The position numbers and the translations under genes were made by a program. The notes under the pieces were generated by a model that did not search any database, was not told where the DNA came from, and saw only the letters and a program-made list of their open reading frames with translations. Positions 1 through 7,964 of a DNA stretch of 32,224 nt are shown here, in pieces; position 1 is the first letter of the stretch, and the number at the start of each line of letters is the position of its first letter. This DNA is from Piscinibacter defluvii (GTDB taxonomy: Bacteria > Pseudomonadota > Gammaproteobacteria > Burkholderiales > Burkholderiaceae_C), in assembly GCF_004011805.1 (NCBI RefSeq), contig NZ_RCHJ01000037.1, positions 1-32,224 of the forward strand. The letters are read 5' to 3'.

Positions 1-52
1 ACATCCACTGTGGCACTTCGATGCCGTCGTCAGGTGGGGGCGTCCATCCCAT
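1..52 (-). CDS. Possible start of an unidentified gene, cut by the window edge
   Basis: An open frame begins with ATG at 52 and runs off the left edge after 17 codons, starting MGWTPPPDDG. It lies 81 bases downstream of the VbhA-like antitoxin on the same strand. Such antitoxins usually precede a Fic toxin, so this is where a partner would be expected. The visible residues are too few to identify any family, and the Shine-Dalgarno signal is weak (GAG about ten bases ahead). This may not be a gene. Confidence 0.2.
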   Translation of the reverse strand, partial: MGWTPPPDDGIEVPQWM

Positions 53-133
53 TGCTTACGAGACTCACACGGTCGGACGCCCGGCGACGCATGAGAACTC
101 CCGCTCCGCCAGCGGACCTCCGGTTGGAGGCCT

Positions 134-364
134 TCAGGGGTCCAGTCGGCTTGCGCCTTCCGCCGCAGCCAGATCTCGGGCTGCTCGATCGTTGGACAGC
201 GCCCGGGCGAGGCTGGCAGCGCGGGCCTCTTCGCGGGTCATGGTGCCGGCGATCACCGCTTCGCAGTCGGCCAGGAACTCGGCGGTCGGAACATGGCCCT
301 CGATGCGCGAGCTGGCCAGCGCTTGTTCGTGGGCAAGGCGTCGCTGATGATCGGTGGAAGTCAT
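134..364 (-). CDS. VbhA-like small antitoxin
   Basis: This is a 76-residue, all-helical, charged protein. Its core (RIEGHVPTAEFLADCEAV, then GTMTREEARA) resembles the antitoxin VbhA domain family, which binds Fic AMP-transferases and blocks ATP binding. The family assignment rests on recalled motif similarity, not a search. The length is normal for the family. It follows the XRE-type gene on the same strand with a 12-base gap, so the two are probably cotranscribed. The Fic partner would lie to the left and mostly outside the window. If no Fic gene is there, this is an orphan antitoxin. Confidence 0.55.
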   Translation of the reverse strand: MTSTDHQRRLAHEQALASSRIEGHVPTAEFLADCEAVIAGTMTREEARAASLARALSNDRAARDLAAAEGASRLDP

Positions 365-376
365 CGTTAAAACCGA

Positions 377-841
377 CTACGCGGCTTCCTTCAACTCAGC
401 CAGGCGGCGAGCTGCCTCGCGCTTGCCAATGCCGCGCAGAGCCGCGATGGCCTGCAAGCTCTTGCCGCTGGGCTTGGACTTGCGAGCTTCCCAGGCGTAG
501 ACGCTCTGCCCGGTGGCCCCAACGAGCAGCCCGAAGTCGGCGGCCGACAAACCGAGTCGCTTGCGGTTGCTGGCCAGGCCGCCTGCACGAAAACGGAAGT
601 TGCCACCGGACTCACCGCCGTTCTCCTCTACGGGCGAAGCGGCACCGACTGGCGCGCGCTTGGCCGATGCGCGTGCAGCGGCCTTGATCGCTTTCTCAAG
701 TTCGCTAACGCGGTGTTTGAGCGCACCGATCTCTGAGCGGGCGGACGTCAGGGTCTTCTTCAAGGCCTGGACTTCGTTTCGCAATTCCTTGCGAGCGAGT
801 CGAACGATCTCGGCCTTCAGCACAGTTGCGATGTTGGGCAT
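377..841 (-). CDS. XRE-type helix-turn-helix protein with N-terminal coiled coil
   Basis: This is a 154-residue protein. Residues 5-60 are rich in Lys, Arg and Glu with heptad-like spacing (AEIVRLARKELRNEVQALKK), suggesting a coiled coil for oligomerisation. An Ala/Pro/Gly-rich linker follows. Residues about 95-150 form a Cro/CI-like helix-turn-helix (LSAADFGLLVGATGQSVYAW). I chose ATG 841 because the protein becomes family-like from MPNIATVLKAE; the frame stays open for 20 more codons upstream without convincing content. It probably regulates plasmid or island genes. The target is unknown. Confidence 0.6.
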   Translation of the reverse strand: MPNIATVLKAEIVRLARKELRNEVQALKKTLTSARSEIGALKHRVSELEKAIKAAARASAKRAPVGAASPVEENGGESGGNFRFRAGGLASNRKRLGLSAADFGLLVGATGQSVYAWEARKSKPSGKSLQAIAALRGIGKREAARRLAELKEAA

Positions 842-916
842 GCGGGTGATTGTGACGTAGAGAGAAGCGGGCTCTAGAAGGGTTCGAGCCTGCGACTGCA
901 ATTCAGGCTTCTCACA

Positions 917-1876
917 CTACGCGGCCATGCGATGCTCGTAATACGGTCGCTCGCGATCGTCGATGATCGCGAACTGCGCTTCGAGATTGCGTGGGTCAGG
1001 TCGCAGCCACGCATCGAGGTTCTCGCGTCGGAGCGGCACGATGCAGCGGTCATGGCCGGCAGCGGCCACCTCTGCTGGCGGCTCATCGGTGATGGCTGCG
1101 AAGGACAAGAGGTCAGGCTGGCCCTCAGCGCTCCAACGGGACCACAGGCAGGCCACGAGCATCTCCTGTTCGGGGCGCGGCCGAAACTCCAGCACCAGGT
1201 TCTCTTCTTCCTCTCCGGGGCCGAGGTCGCGGTGCTCTGACTTGTGACGGGCGACGTTCTCGAAGAAGGCGGTCGCCAGCATGACGCCATGCGTGTGGCC
1301 GAATTGCTCCTTCCAGAAGCCGGTGAGGTTGTCACGCCGGGCGTTGTAGGTGCCTGGGTACTTGGTGTCGTAGAAGGCAGGCTTGCCAGCGGGCCTGCAC
1401 TGGTATCGCATCGGCTTCACAACGCGCTGACCTTCTTCCTCGATCATCACCAGCGCGTACCAGCCCGGAAAGATGCGAGCGTCGCGATCGAGCGGTTCGG
1501 TGCGGCGCAGATCATTCAACTTGCCCAGGCTCCATTCGATCTTCGACGTCGCGATGCGCTCGCTCTCCGCCGCGCCCTTGGTTGGCTTCACGGCGAGCTT
1601 GCGTTGCGCTGCGGAGAGCCGAGCGCGCTGCTTGAACAGCTCTTCCTCGTAGCGGTACTTCTGGTCGGCAATGAATCCTTCGATCGAACTGCGGATCTGT
1701 GCCTCGTCGCCGGCAGTCGCATCGAGGAACGGCGCTTCCATCGCCTTGGGAATGCGCAGGCCAGCGTCGGCACGACGGTGCCAGAAGAGGTCGACGAATT
1801 CCTTGATGGACAACTGTGCGCCGAACATTCGGACGTACTTGCGATAGTCGGCGATGATGCGGGCGGAGTAGCACAT
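917..1876 (-). CDS. SRAP-family protein (YedK/HMCES-like abasic-site DNA shield), long form
   Basis: SRAP proteins crosslink to abasic sites in single-stranded DNA through Cys2 and later self-release. Here the protein starts MCYS, giving the invariant Cys2 after Met removal. The other signature elements follow in family order: Asn178 in YNARRDNL, Glu206 in ATAFFENV (equivalent to the GFYEW glutamate), and His275 in GHDRCIVPL (equivalent to HDRMP). The protein is 319 residues, against about 220 for YedK. The extra length is mainly a Lys/Glu/Arg-rich helical insertion at about residues 40-130. It lies between a ProQ-family gene and an XRE-type gene on the same strand, a typical plasmid backbone setting, where it may protect single-stranded DNA during transfer or repair. 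Confidence 0.85.
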   Translation of the reverse strand: MCYSARIIADYRKYVRMFGAQLSIKEFVDLFWHRRADAGLRIPKAMEAPFLDATAGDEAQIRSSIEGFIADQKYRYEEELFKQRARLSAAQRKLAVKPTKGAAESERIATSKIEWSLGKLNDLRRTEPLDRDARIFPGWYALVMIEEEGQRVVKPMRYQCRPAGKPAFYDTKYPGTYNARRDNLTGFWKEQFGHTHGVMLATAFFENVARHKSEHRDLGPGEEEENLVLEFRPRPEQEMLVACLWSRWSAEGQPDLLSFAAITDEPPAEVAAAGHDRCIVPLRRENLDAWLRPDPRNLEAQFAIIDDRERPYYEHRMAA

Positions 1877-1896
1877 TCGTTGAGCAGTGCACGCTT

Positions 1897-2553
1897 CTAA
1901 GTTGGCTCGGCGCGCGCTTGGCCAGTCTCCGCCTGCGGAGTCATTGCGCGAACCTTTTCGATGGCTCGCGCGAGTTTGTCGGCGCGATAGCGGCCGCGGC
2001 TCCTCTCGACAAACTCCTCGATTGTCAGGCCGCTTGCATCGAAGGAAGCAACCAGCGCGGCGCGTCGTGCGCGACGCTCAGCTCGTTCGTTCAGACCCTT
2101 CGCGTAGTTCGATTGAAAGGTGCGCTCGTCGAGTCGTTCGCGTTGCATGTAGTGGCGTGGCGACAGGCCGCTCGCCTCGACCTTCTTCACCAGCCGAGAG
2201 CGGTTCCACCGATCCTCACGGCTTTGCTTCTTGGCCTCTAGCGAACGCGCCGCGTGCGCGCTTTCTTCGGCGCTGACTTCCCCGCACGGTTCGCCATCAA
2301 GCCCATACCGAGGCCCGCCGAGTTGGACCGCCTCCAGGTAGCGCTGGCTGCTGGTGAAGAACCCGATGGCGCGTCGCACTGACTTGTCGCTGAACTGTCC
2401 ATTGAGGGCCGCGACGATGTCATTGCGAATGCCCTTCTTGAGTGGCTTGCAGACGGCGTCGCCAAATACGAGTGGAAATCGTCGCGCAAGATCCTTCAGT
2501 CGCAAGTGCGCAGGGGCTGTGGGTGGGGCGTCAGGAATGAAGTGATGGGACAT
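1897..2553 (-). CDS. ProQ/FinO-family RNA chaperone
   Basis: This is a 218-residue protein. Residues 15-110 match the ProQ/FinO fold: RLKDLARRFPLVFGDAVCKP, then a pattern like KKGIRNDIVAAL...VRRAIGFFTSSQRYL. This fold binds structured RNAs such as sRNAs and terminator hairpins. The C-terminal half is a basic, helical extension, as in many plasmid-borne members. I chose the internal ATG that gives MSHHFIPD because the domain begins shortly after it. Its stop lies 20 bases before the SRAP start, so the two may be cotranscribed. On plasmids, FinO-like proteins control antisense RNAs of transfer or copy number; the target here is unknown. Confidence 0.8.
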   Translation of the reverse strand: MSHHFIPDAPPTAPAHLRLKDLARRFPLVFGDAVCKPLKKGIRNDIVAALNGQFSDKSVRRAIGFFTSSQRYLEAVQLGGPRYGLDGEPCGEVSAEESAHAARSLEAKKQSREDRWNRSRLVKKVEASGLSPRHYMQRERLDERTFQSNYAKGLNERAERRARRAALVASFDASGLTIEEFVERSRGRYRADKLARAIEKVRAMTPQAETGQARAEPT

Positions 2554-2695
2554 GATGAGCTCACCGAGCCACGGCGACCCTATTTTCTGAGAACCCTTGG
2601 CGTAGGCAAGCATTAGGCCACTGCTCAGCTTCGACCCCTACGCAGCGGCAGATGGCCGCCCGTTGCCGTTTGGAGCGGTGGAGTATCATTGGGTC

Positions 2696-3349
2696 ATGCT
2701 CGAAATCCGAATTACTCCCGAAGCACTCCCGCCCTGGGGCCCAACCCTCGGCGCCACACTGGCCGCGCTGCTGACGCGCAGCGTGGCGATGGGCGTCCTG
2801 GGCGGCAAGCCCGTGACTCGGCTCGACGGTGCCGTGGTCAAGCGCTTGGCCACAGCGCTGCAGCGCCACGGCATCGGGGCGAACGCCGGCCTCATCTTGG
2901 CGCCGCTGGCCGACGAGCCGGCCAAGGCGATCGACGAGGCCACGCAGCGGCGCGTGGCCGAGGGTCTGGTCCGCCTGAACGACGCGCTCGAAGCGTCGGC
3001 CACGCCGAGCACCGAGTGGCCGTCCATGCGCGGGGTGTTTGGCGACGACCTCCTGGTCGAACTGCTCGGCGTCGGCGCCAGCTCGCTGCGGCGCTACGCC
3101 AGCGGCGAGCGCGCCACGCCCGACGACGTGGCCGCGCGGCTGCACTGGCTGGCGATGGTGGTGGCCGACCTGGCCGGCGGCTACAACGACTTCGGCATCC
3201 GCCGCTGGTTCGAGCGGCCGCGCAACCAGCTCGACGGCAAGAGCCCGCGCCAAGTGCTGGGCGCTTCTTGGACGCCCGACGACGCGGGGGCCACGCGCGT
3301 GCGCGCCCTGGCATCAGTGCTGTCCGGCGCGCAGCCGCTCGCCGCATGA
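2696..3349 (+). CDS. Xre/MbcA/ParS-type antitoxin of a RES-Xre TA pair
   Basis: This is a 217-residue protein with an N-terminal helical region. The C-terminal DUF2384 (MbcA/ParS toxin-binding) domain spans about residues 110-200, with FGDDLLVELLGVGASSLRRY and RLHWLAMVVADLAGGYNDFG. It neutralises the RES toxin encoded next, which it overlaps by ATGA at 3346-3349. ATG 2696 has no good Shine-Dalgarno; a TATCAT -10-like hexamer at 2684-2689 lies seven bases before it, so the mRNA may be leaderless. The family commonly represses its own operon. It is divergent from the ProQ gene. Confidence 0.8.
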   Translation: MLEIRITPEALPPWGPTLGATLAALLTRSVAMGVLGGKPVTRLDGAVVKRLATALQRHGIGANAGLILAPLADEPAKAIDEATQRRVAEGLVRLNDALEASATPSTEWPSMRGVFGDDLLVELLGVGASSLRRYASGERATPDDVAARLHWLAMVVADLAGGYNDFGIRRWFERPRNQLDGKSPRQVLGASWTPDDAGATRVRALASVLSGAQPLAA

Positions 3350-3885
3350 GTGCGCGCATCGGCTTCCGGCACTGCGATTCCCGATTCGGTTTCTTGTGGC
3401 TGTCGTCGGCGCAGCCCGAAGCGCGTTGGCATGGAGCGGGAGAGGGGCCGGCGAACTACTTCGCCGACACGCCCACGGGCGCCTGGGCGGAGTTCCTGCG
3501 GCACGAGGGCATCACCGATGCGGCGGACCTGGCCGGGGTGCGGCGATCGCTCTGGGCTGTCGAGCTGCCGGAAGACGGGTTCGTGACGCCGGCTCTTCCC
3601 ACGTCGGTGCTTCAGGGAGGGGCGACGAGCTACACCGTCTGCCAGGCGGCCGCGCGACGCCTGCGCGCTGCGGGCGCCGAGCGGCTGGAAGCGCCGAGCG
3701 CGGCGCTGCTACCCGGCGGGGCCAGCGGATCACACGCCAAGGTGTCCGGCCTTGCGACCGCGGCGCCAGCTCGAGACGGGCGCGTGTGGGTGCTGTTCGG
3801 CGATGTCGACGTGCGCGGCTGGCTGGCCGTCGATGGTGGCGCGCCACCTGAATCCGTCCTGCCGCTTGTACGGCCGTTGACCTGA
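3346..3885 (+). CDS. RES-domain toxin (NAD-degrading type)
   Basis: This is a 179-residue protein with the three landmarks that name the RES family: an early Arg region (CDSRFGFLW), the Glu in NYFADTPTGAWAEFLRHE, and the Ser in RLEAPSAALLP after RRLRAAGAERL. Characterised RES toxins deplete NAD+ and arrest growth until the cognate Xre antitoxin binds. The gene starts within the antitoxin stop codon (ATGA), so translation is coupled. The length is normal and no lesion is seen. The pair probably stabilises the plasmid or island. Confidence 0.8.
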   Translation: MSARIGFRHCDSRFGFLWLSSAQPEARWHGAGEGPANYFADTPTGAWAEFLRHEGITDAADLAGVRRSLWAVELPEDGFVTPALPTSVLQGGATSYTVCQAAARRLRAAGAERLEAPSAALLPGGASGSHAKVSGLATAAPARDGRVWVLFGDVDVRGWLAVDGGAPPESVLPLVRPLT

Positions 3886-4010
3886 GGCTGGCAGCTTGCG
3901 CACGCGCGGTTGGCGACAGAAAGCCTCTCAATTTCCAGGCACCTTGTAGTGCAGCGTTGTGTTGTCGCGCTGAGAGGTGTTCCAGGAGGGGAGTTGTTGT
4001 CGCTGGGCTC

Positions 4011-4048
4011 GGGGTGATCGTACTTTTCGTGCGGATTGGTGCGCTTTC
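4011..4048 (+). repeat. Candidate left terminal inverted repeat of the first Tn3-family element
   Basis: The sequence starts GGGGTGATCGTACTTTTCGT and ends in a GCGCTTTC tract. It has the GGGG start and general pattern of Tn3-family ends and lies 121 bases before the transposase reading frame. No inverted copy was found on the right side before the cytochrome c gene, so this is a candidate only. The rest of 3886-4168 holds no gene that I can support. Confidence 0.4.
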
Positions 4049-4168
4049 GCTCGAAACCCAGCATCCATGCGTGCTTCCGGCCGGTGATTGCTCCGCCGCA
4101 GGGCCGGCAAACTGAGCCAACGGCGGCCGCGGGGTACATTGACCGTCCACCTGTCGCCGCCCGATGCC

Positions 4169-7108
4169 ATGCCCGCGTTCGCCCTCCGCTTCGTTGGCCA
4201 GGAGGCCTTACCGGCTCGCCTGAGCGAGTTCGACCTGGAGCAGTTCTTCACGCTGCTCTCGGATGACGTTGCGGCGATCCGGGCGCAATTCCGCAGCGAC
4301 CATCGCCTACCTGCCGCGTTGATGCTGCTCTTCATGCGGGTGGCCGGCCGACCGCTGGACGGCTTCAACGTGCTGCCTCGAAGCCTCCTGCGAAAGACCG
4401 CCGAGGCGCTGGCGGTATCTCCACCGTCCATCGCCAGCCTGCGCTCGATCTACAAACGGCGCCAGACACTCTCCAAGCACCAGCTCTGGGCCAAGACCTA
4501 CCTCGGCCTGCGCGAACTTGAGCCCGACGACGAAGCCGCGCTGACGGCCGCGCTGTTGGCCCAGGCTGCCGATGCCTCCCACTCCGACGACCTGATCCGA
4601 TCAGCCTGCCAGTGGCTGTTCACGCGCCGCATCCTGATCCCCGGCGCACGCCGCCTTCAGGATTGGGCCAGAGGAGCGTTTGCGACGGTTGAGGCGCAGA
4701 TCCTCATCGAAGTGAACGCCGCCGTGCCGCCGTCCGCTGCCAGCCGGGTGATCGGCTCCGCCTACAGCGCCCGCCCCGGCGGTGACAACACGCACCTGAA
4801 GTGGCTGAAGACGCCTTCGAAGCGTCACGGCCCCAGCACCCTTGCCGAGACCCTCGAAAAGGTCCGCTACCTCAAGGCGCTGGGTGCCCACGACTGGAAC
4901 CTGAGTGCCGTGTCGCTGGCCAAGCAGCAGGCCTACGCCCGGCAGGTCCAGGCCCGGCGCCCCGTGAAGATGCGGGACATCAAGCCGTCGCGCCAGCTGA
5001 TCGAGCTGGTCTGCTTCCTGCGGGTGACCCTGCTCGAACTCACCGACGTGGCGCTGCTGCAGTCCAGCCGACGCAGCCAGCAACTGTTCCGCGAGGCAGC
5101 GGATAAGGCCCAGTCGAACCGTGCTCGTAGCACGACGAGCCTCGTGCAGCAAGCTGCCAAGGCGCGAGCCGTTCTCCACGACGAATCCAAGACCTGGCAA
5201 TCCCGCGTCATCGAGGCCAGGGAACTCCTCGCTGAACTGGCCGAGACCGCAGGCGGCAGCTTCGTATCGCAGGTGCGCAAGGCTCTGACCGAAGACGGCC
5301 AGCGCGTGCACGCCTGCCTGGCGGCACTGAAGGATCTGGACTTCGGTGGACGGGATGGTGATCCGGGCTTCGAGCAATGGAAGGCGTGGGCCGAATTGCA
5401 GCGCCTGGGAGCGAGCGAGCTCAAGGAAGACCTACCGATCCCTGATGTGGGTGCGGCTTGGCATGGCCTGGTTCGCGACCAGGACCCGCGCACGGGTTAC
5501 CGGGCCTACGAGGCCTGCACGATGGTGTCGTTGCGCAAGAGCCTGCGTCGCGGCAGCGTCTGGCTGCACCACTCGTTGAGCTTCCGGGAGCGAGACCAGA
5601 TGCTCATCCCGCCGGCGCAATGGGCTGTGCAGCGCGACGAACAGGTCGAGCTGCTCGGGATGCCCACGTCGGCGGCCGAGTTCCTGGAGCCCTTGCTGGC
5701 CAACCTCGTGGCCGGCATGTCCGCCGTGGCCGAGGCGCAGCGACGCGGCAAGATCGAGATCCGTGCCGACGGCATGCTGCACCTGCCGGCGATGACGTCA
5801 CTGGCCGATCAATCCGAGCCGGTCCGCACCCGCGAGACCATCTACAAGTTCATCGGCAGCGTGCAGTTCCCGGACCTGTTGCTGGAGGTGGATGCCGCCA
5901 CCGGGTACAGCGAAGCGCTGCTGGGCCACCGCGCGCAGTCCCCGGGCGAGCTCGTGGCTCTGTACGGCGCCCTGCTGGCTCATGGCACCGATGCCGACGC
6001 CAGGGGCGTCGCCTCGATGATCCCCGGGCTCGAGCCAGCGCAGGTCACGGTGGCCATGCGTGCGCTGGAGGGCGGCGGACGGCTGCGACGCGCCAACGAG
6101 CGCGTGGCCGAGTTCCAGAGCAGGATCCCGATCGCGGCTCTCTGGGGCGACGGTGACAAGGCCTCGGCCGACATGATGTCGCTGGACGCCTCCCGCCACC
6201 TGTGGAACGCCCGTGTCGATCCACGCAGGCGCACCTATGCCGCCGGCCTGTACACCCACGTGCGTGACCGATGGGGCATCGTGTACGACCAACCGATCGT
6301 GCTGAACGAGCGCCAGGCCGGCGTCGCCATCGAGGGCATCGAGCAGCACAACAGCGCGGCGGATCGGATCCGGATCTCCTTGCTCGCGGTCGACACCCAC
6401 GGCTATACGAATCCGGCGATGGCCATCGCCAAGCTGCTGGGCTTCGATCTGTGTCCGCGGCTGCGGGACCTGGCCGAGCGAAAGCTCTACCTGCCGCGAG
6501 GCTTCAACGTGCCCGAGGGCCTGGAGGCCGTCACCGTCAGGCGCGTCTCCATGGCCGCCATCGAGCGCGGCTGGGACGAGTTGTTGCGACTGGCGGCCTC
6601 GATCCGATCGGGCCGTGTCTCCGCGACGCTCGCGTTGCAGCGTTTCGGGTCGGCCGCCCAGGGCGATCCGCTACACCGGGCCGCAGAGCACCTGGGCAGG
6701 TTGCTGCGCACCGTGTTTCTGTGCGACTACATCGCCATCGAGGACTTCCGGCGCGAGATCCACACCCTGCTGAACCGCGGCGAGTCGGTGCATCAGCTTC
6801 AGCGCGCGGTGTACTCCGGCAAGGTGGCGCCCGAGCGAGGCAGGCGGCGCGACGAGATGAAGGCGATCTCCGGCTCGCACGCCCTGCTGACGAACATCGT
6901 GCTGGCCTGGAACACCGCACGGATGCACGAGGTGGTCGAGCGGCTCAAACGCGACGGGATCGCCGTCGAAGACGACTGGCTGCGCCGCATGGGGCCGGCG
7001 CACTTCTCCCACATCAATTTCCGCGGCACGATGAGATTCGGCGTCGACAAGTTCGCCGCGGCACTGATCCAGCGCGCGCCGGGCCAGGCAGATCGGTCGG
7101 CGTCGTGA
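4169..7108 (+). CDS. tnpA: Tn3-family transposase TnpA (first copy)
   Basis: This is a 979-residue protein, full length for the family. The N-terminal DUF4158-type region is followed by the DDE core: Asp near residue 660 in ALWGDGDKASAD, Asp near 740 in LLAVDTHGYTNPAMA, and Glu near 870 in LNRGESVHQLQRA. It catalyses replicative transposition at the terminal repeats. ATG 4169 (MPAFALRFVG) is chosen because family-like sequence begins there; the frame is open further upstream. It has no tnpR neighbour. A ParD/ParE-like TA pair follows 85 bases after its stop, an arrangement known for several Tn3 subgroups. It is very different from the second transposase in this window. Confidence 0.93.
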   Translation: MPAFALRFVGQEALPARLSEFDLEQFFTLLSDDVAAIRAQFRSDHRLPAALMLLFMRVAGRPLDGFNVLPRSLLRKTAEALAVSPPSIASLRSIYKRRQTLSKHQLWAKTYLGLRELEPDDEAALTAALLAQAADASHSDDLIRSACQWLFTRRILIPGARRLQDWARGAFATVEAQILIEVNAAVPPSAASRVIGSAYSARPGGDNTHLKWLKTPSKRHGPSTLAETLEKVRYLKALGAHDWNLSAVSLAKQQAYARQVQARRPVKMRDIKPSRQLIELVCFLRVTLLELTDVALLQSSRRSQQLFREAADKAQSNRARSTTSLVQQAAKARAVLHDESKTWQSRVIEARELLAELAETAGGSFVSQVRKALTEDGQRVHACLAALKDLDFGGRDGDPGFEQWKAWAELQRLGASELKEDLPIPDVGAAWHGLVRDQDPRTGYRAYEACTMVSLRKSLRRGSVWLHHSLSFRERDQMLIPPAQWAVQRDEQVELLGMPTSAAEFLEPLLANLVAGMSAVAEAQRRGKIEIRADGMLHLPAMTSLADQSEPVRTRETIYKFIGSVQFPDLLLEVDAATGYSEALLGHRAQSPGELVALYGALLAHGTDADARGVASMIPGLEPAQVTVAMRALEGGGRLRRANERVAEFQSRIPIAALWGDGDKASADMMSLDASRHLWNARVDPRRRTYAAGLYTHVRDRWGIVYDQPIVLNERQAGVAIEGIEQHNSAADRIRISLLAVDTHGYTNPAMAIAKLLGFDLCPRLRDLAERKLYLPRGFNVPEGLEAVTVRRVSMAAIERGWDELLRLAASIRSGRVSATLALQRFGSAAQGDPLHRAAEHLGRLLRTVFLCDYIAIEDFRREIHTLLNRGESVHQLQRAVYSGKVAPERGRRRDEMKAISGSHALLTNIVLAWNTARMHEVVERLKRDGIAVEDDWLRRMGPAHFSHINFRGTMRFGVDKFAAALIQRAPGQADRSAS

Positions 7109-7158
7109 CGAGACCCGCAGCAGCATCCCTCGAACGGGCAAGATGTCGGCCAACGTAG

Positions 7159-7175
7159 TTGACAACCGTTGTCAA
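7159..7175. promoter_or_regulatory. Perfect palindrome overlapping a -35 box: TA operator
   Basis: TTGACAACCGTTGTCAA is an exact inverted repeat around one central base. Its left arm contains the consensus -35 TTGACA. A weak -10 (CAAGAT, 7182-7187) follows after 17 bases, and the antitoxin ATG is at 7194. The placement is ideal for ribbon-helix-helix autorepression by the antitoxin, alone or with its toxin. The role is inferred. Confidence 0.6.
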
Positions 7176-7193
7176 GTGGCCCAAGATTCGTGC

Positions 7194-7445
7194 ATGAGCC
7201 GCCAAACCATGAGCTTTGCCTTGCCCGAATCGATGCGCGAGTACATCGACAACCGGGTGGCCGCGGGCAACTACGGCAACACCAGTGAGTACATCCGTGA
7301 TCTGGTCCGGCGTGATCAGGAAGAGCAGGCCAAGAAGCGCCTGCGCGATCTCATCGAAGAAGGGCTGGCTTCCGGGCCCGGTCGGCGTCGCACCAAGGCC
7401 GACGAGAAGGAACTGCTGGCGATTGCTCGCGGCGAGATCGATTGA
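7194..7445 (+). CDS. ParD-like ribbon-helix-helix antitoxin
   Basis: This is an 83-residue protein. The N-terminus (MSFALPESMREYIDNRVAAG, then NYGNTSEYIRDLVRR) is typical of type II ParD/CC2985-family antitoxins: a beta strand followed by two helices that bind operator DNA. The acidic, helical C-terminus would wrap the toxin. The gene overlaps the toxin start by TTGA. ATG 7194 is used; an alternative ATG is at 7209. There is no Shine-Dalgarno, and the start sits about seven bases after the -10-like hexamer, so the transcript may be leaderless. Confidence 0.8.
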   Translation: MSRQTMSFALPESMREYIDNRVAAGNYGNTSEYIRDLVRRDQEEQAKKRLRDLIEEGLASGPGRRRTKADEKELLAIARGEID

Positions 7446-7768
7446 AGCCGGCGGTTCTGCGCCCACAGGCGCTGCGCGATCAGCAGGGCGAGGTGCGGTA
7501 CTACCGCAAGGAGGGCGGCACCCGCCTTGCGGTGAAAGTGGCCAGGGACACCAACAAGGCGCTCGACCAGATCGAACTCGAACCGGGCATCGGCTCGCCG
7601 AGGCTCGGGAAGTTGCTCGGAATACCGGGGCTGCGGACCTGGCGGGTGGGGAAGTTTCCGCTGCTGTGGTGCTACTTCGAGCGAGGGGGCCATCTGGACG
7701 TGGTCCGACTGCTGGGCGAGCGCCAAGACATCATCGCGATCCTGGGCGGCGAGTTCGGCGCGAACTGA
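7442..7768 (+). CDS. ParE/RelE-superfamily toxin
   Basis: This is a 108-residue protein starting with TTG 7442 inside the antitoxin stop. Its pattern (AVKVARDTNKALDQIELEPG, LRTWRVGKFPLLWCYFERGG, VVRLLGERQD near the end) fits the RelE/ParE fold. Within the superfamily I cannot tell gyrase poisoning (ParE) from mRNA cleavage (RelE). It is probably part of the Tn3 element upstream, and it is the last gene before the convergent chlorate operon. Confidence 0.78.
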   Translation: MKPAVLRPQALRDQQGEVRYYRKEGGTRLAVKVARDTNKALDQIELEPGIGSPRLGKLLGIPGLRTWRVGKFPLLWCYFERGGHLDVVRLLGERQDIIAILGGEFGAN

Positions 7769-7786
7769 CGCCGCCACCCGCATCGT

Positions 7787-7897
7787 GCCTATGCCCGATC
7801 GTCGGTCAGCGACCGGTATTCGGCAGGCAGATCGCCGGGACGGTCGCCCGGAATCGACCCTGTGCAGACTATTGACGGTCGAGAAGCGGTCATAGGC
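7787..7897. repeat. Intergenic element bounded by GCCTATG/CATAGGC inverted ends
   Basis: The gap between the convergent toxin and cytochrome c genes contains GCCTATG at 7787-7793 and its exact inverse CATAGGC at 7891-7897. Similarity extends inward (GCCTATGCCCG against GCCTATGACCG). The interior is rich in short dyads around GACGGTC and GACCGG. It codes for nothing convincing. It could be a small dispersed repeat or a bidirectional termination region. Confidence 0.35.
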
Positions 7898-7964
7898 AAA
7901 TGAAGACTCGCCTACCCACGGTGCAAGTATCGGTGGCCGGAGCTCCGCATTGGCAACCGTCGTC

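Noticed and set aside
2689..3345. Upstream extension of the RES toxin frame to about 400 codons
   Set aside because: This part overlaps the antitoxin in another frame and is low-complexity Arg/Ala-rich. The RES domain starts at ATG 3346.
4601..5377. A 258-codon minus-strand frame inside the first tnpA
   Set aside because: No domain or ribosome site is seen, and it is fully covered by the transposase gene.
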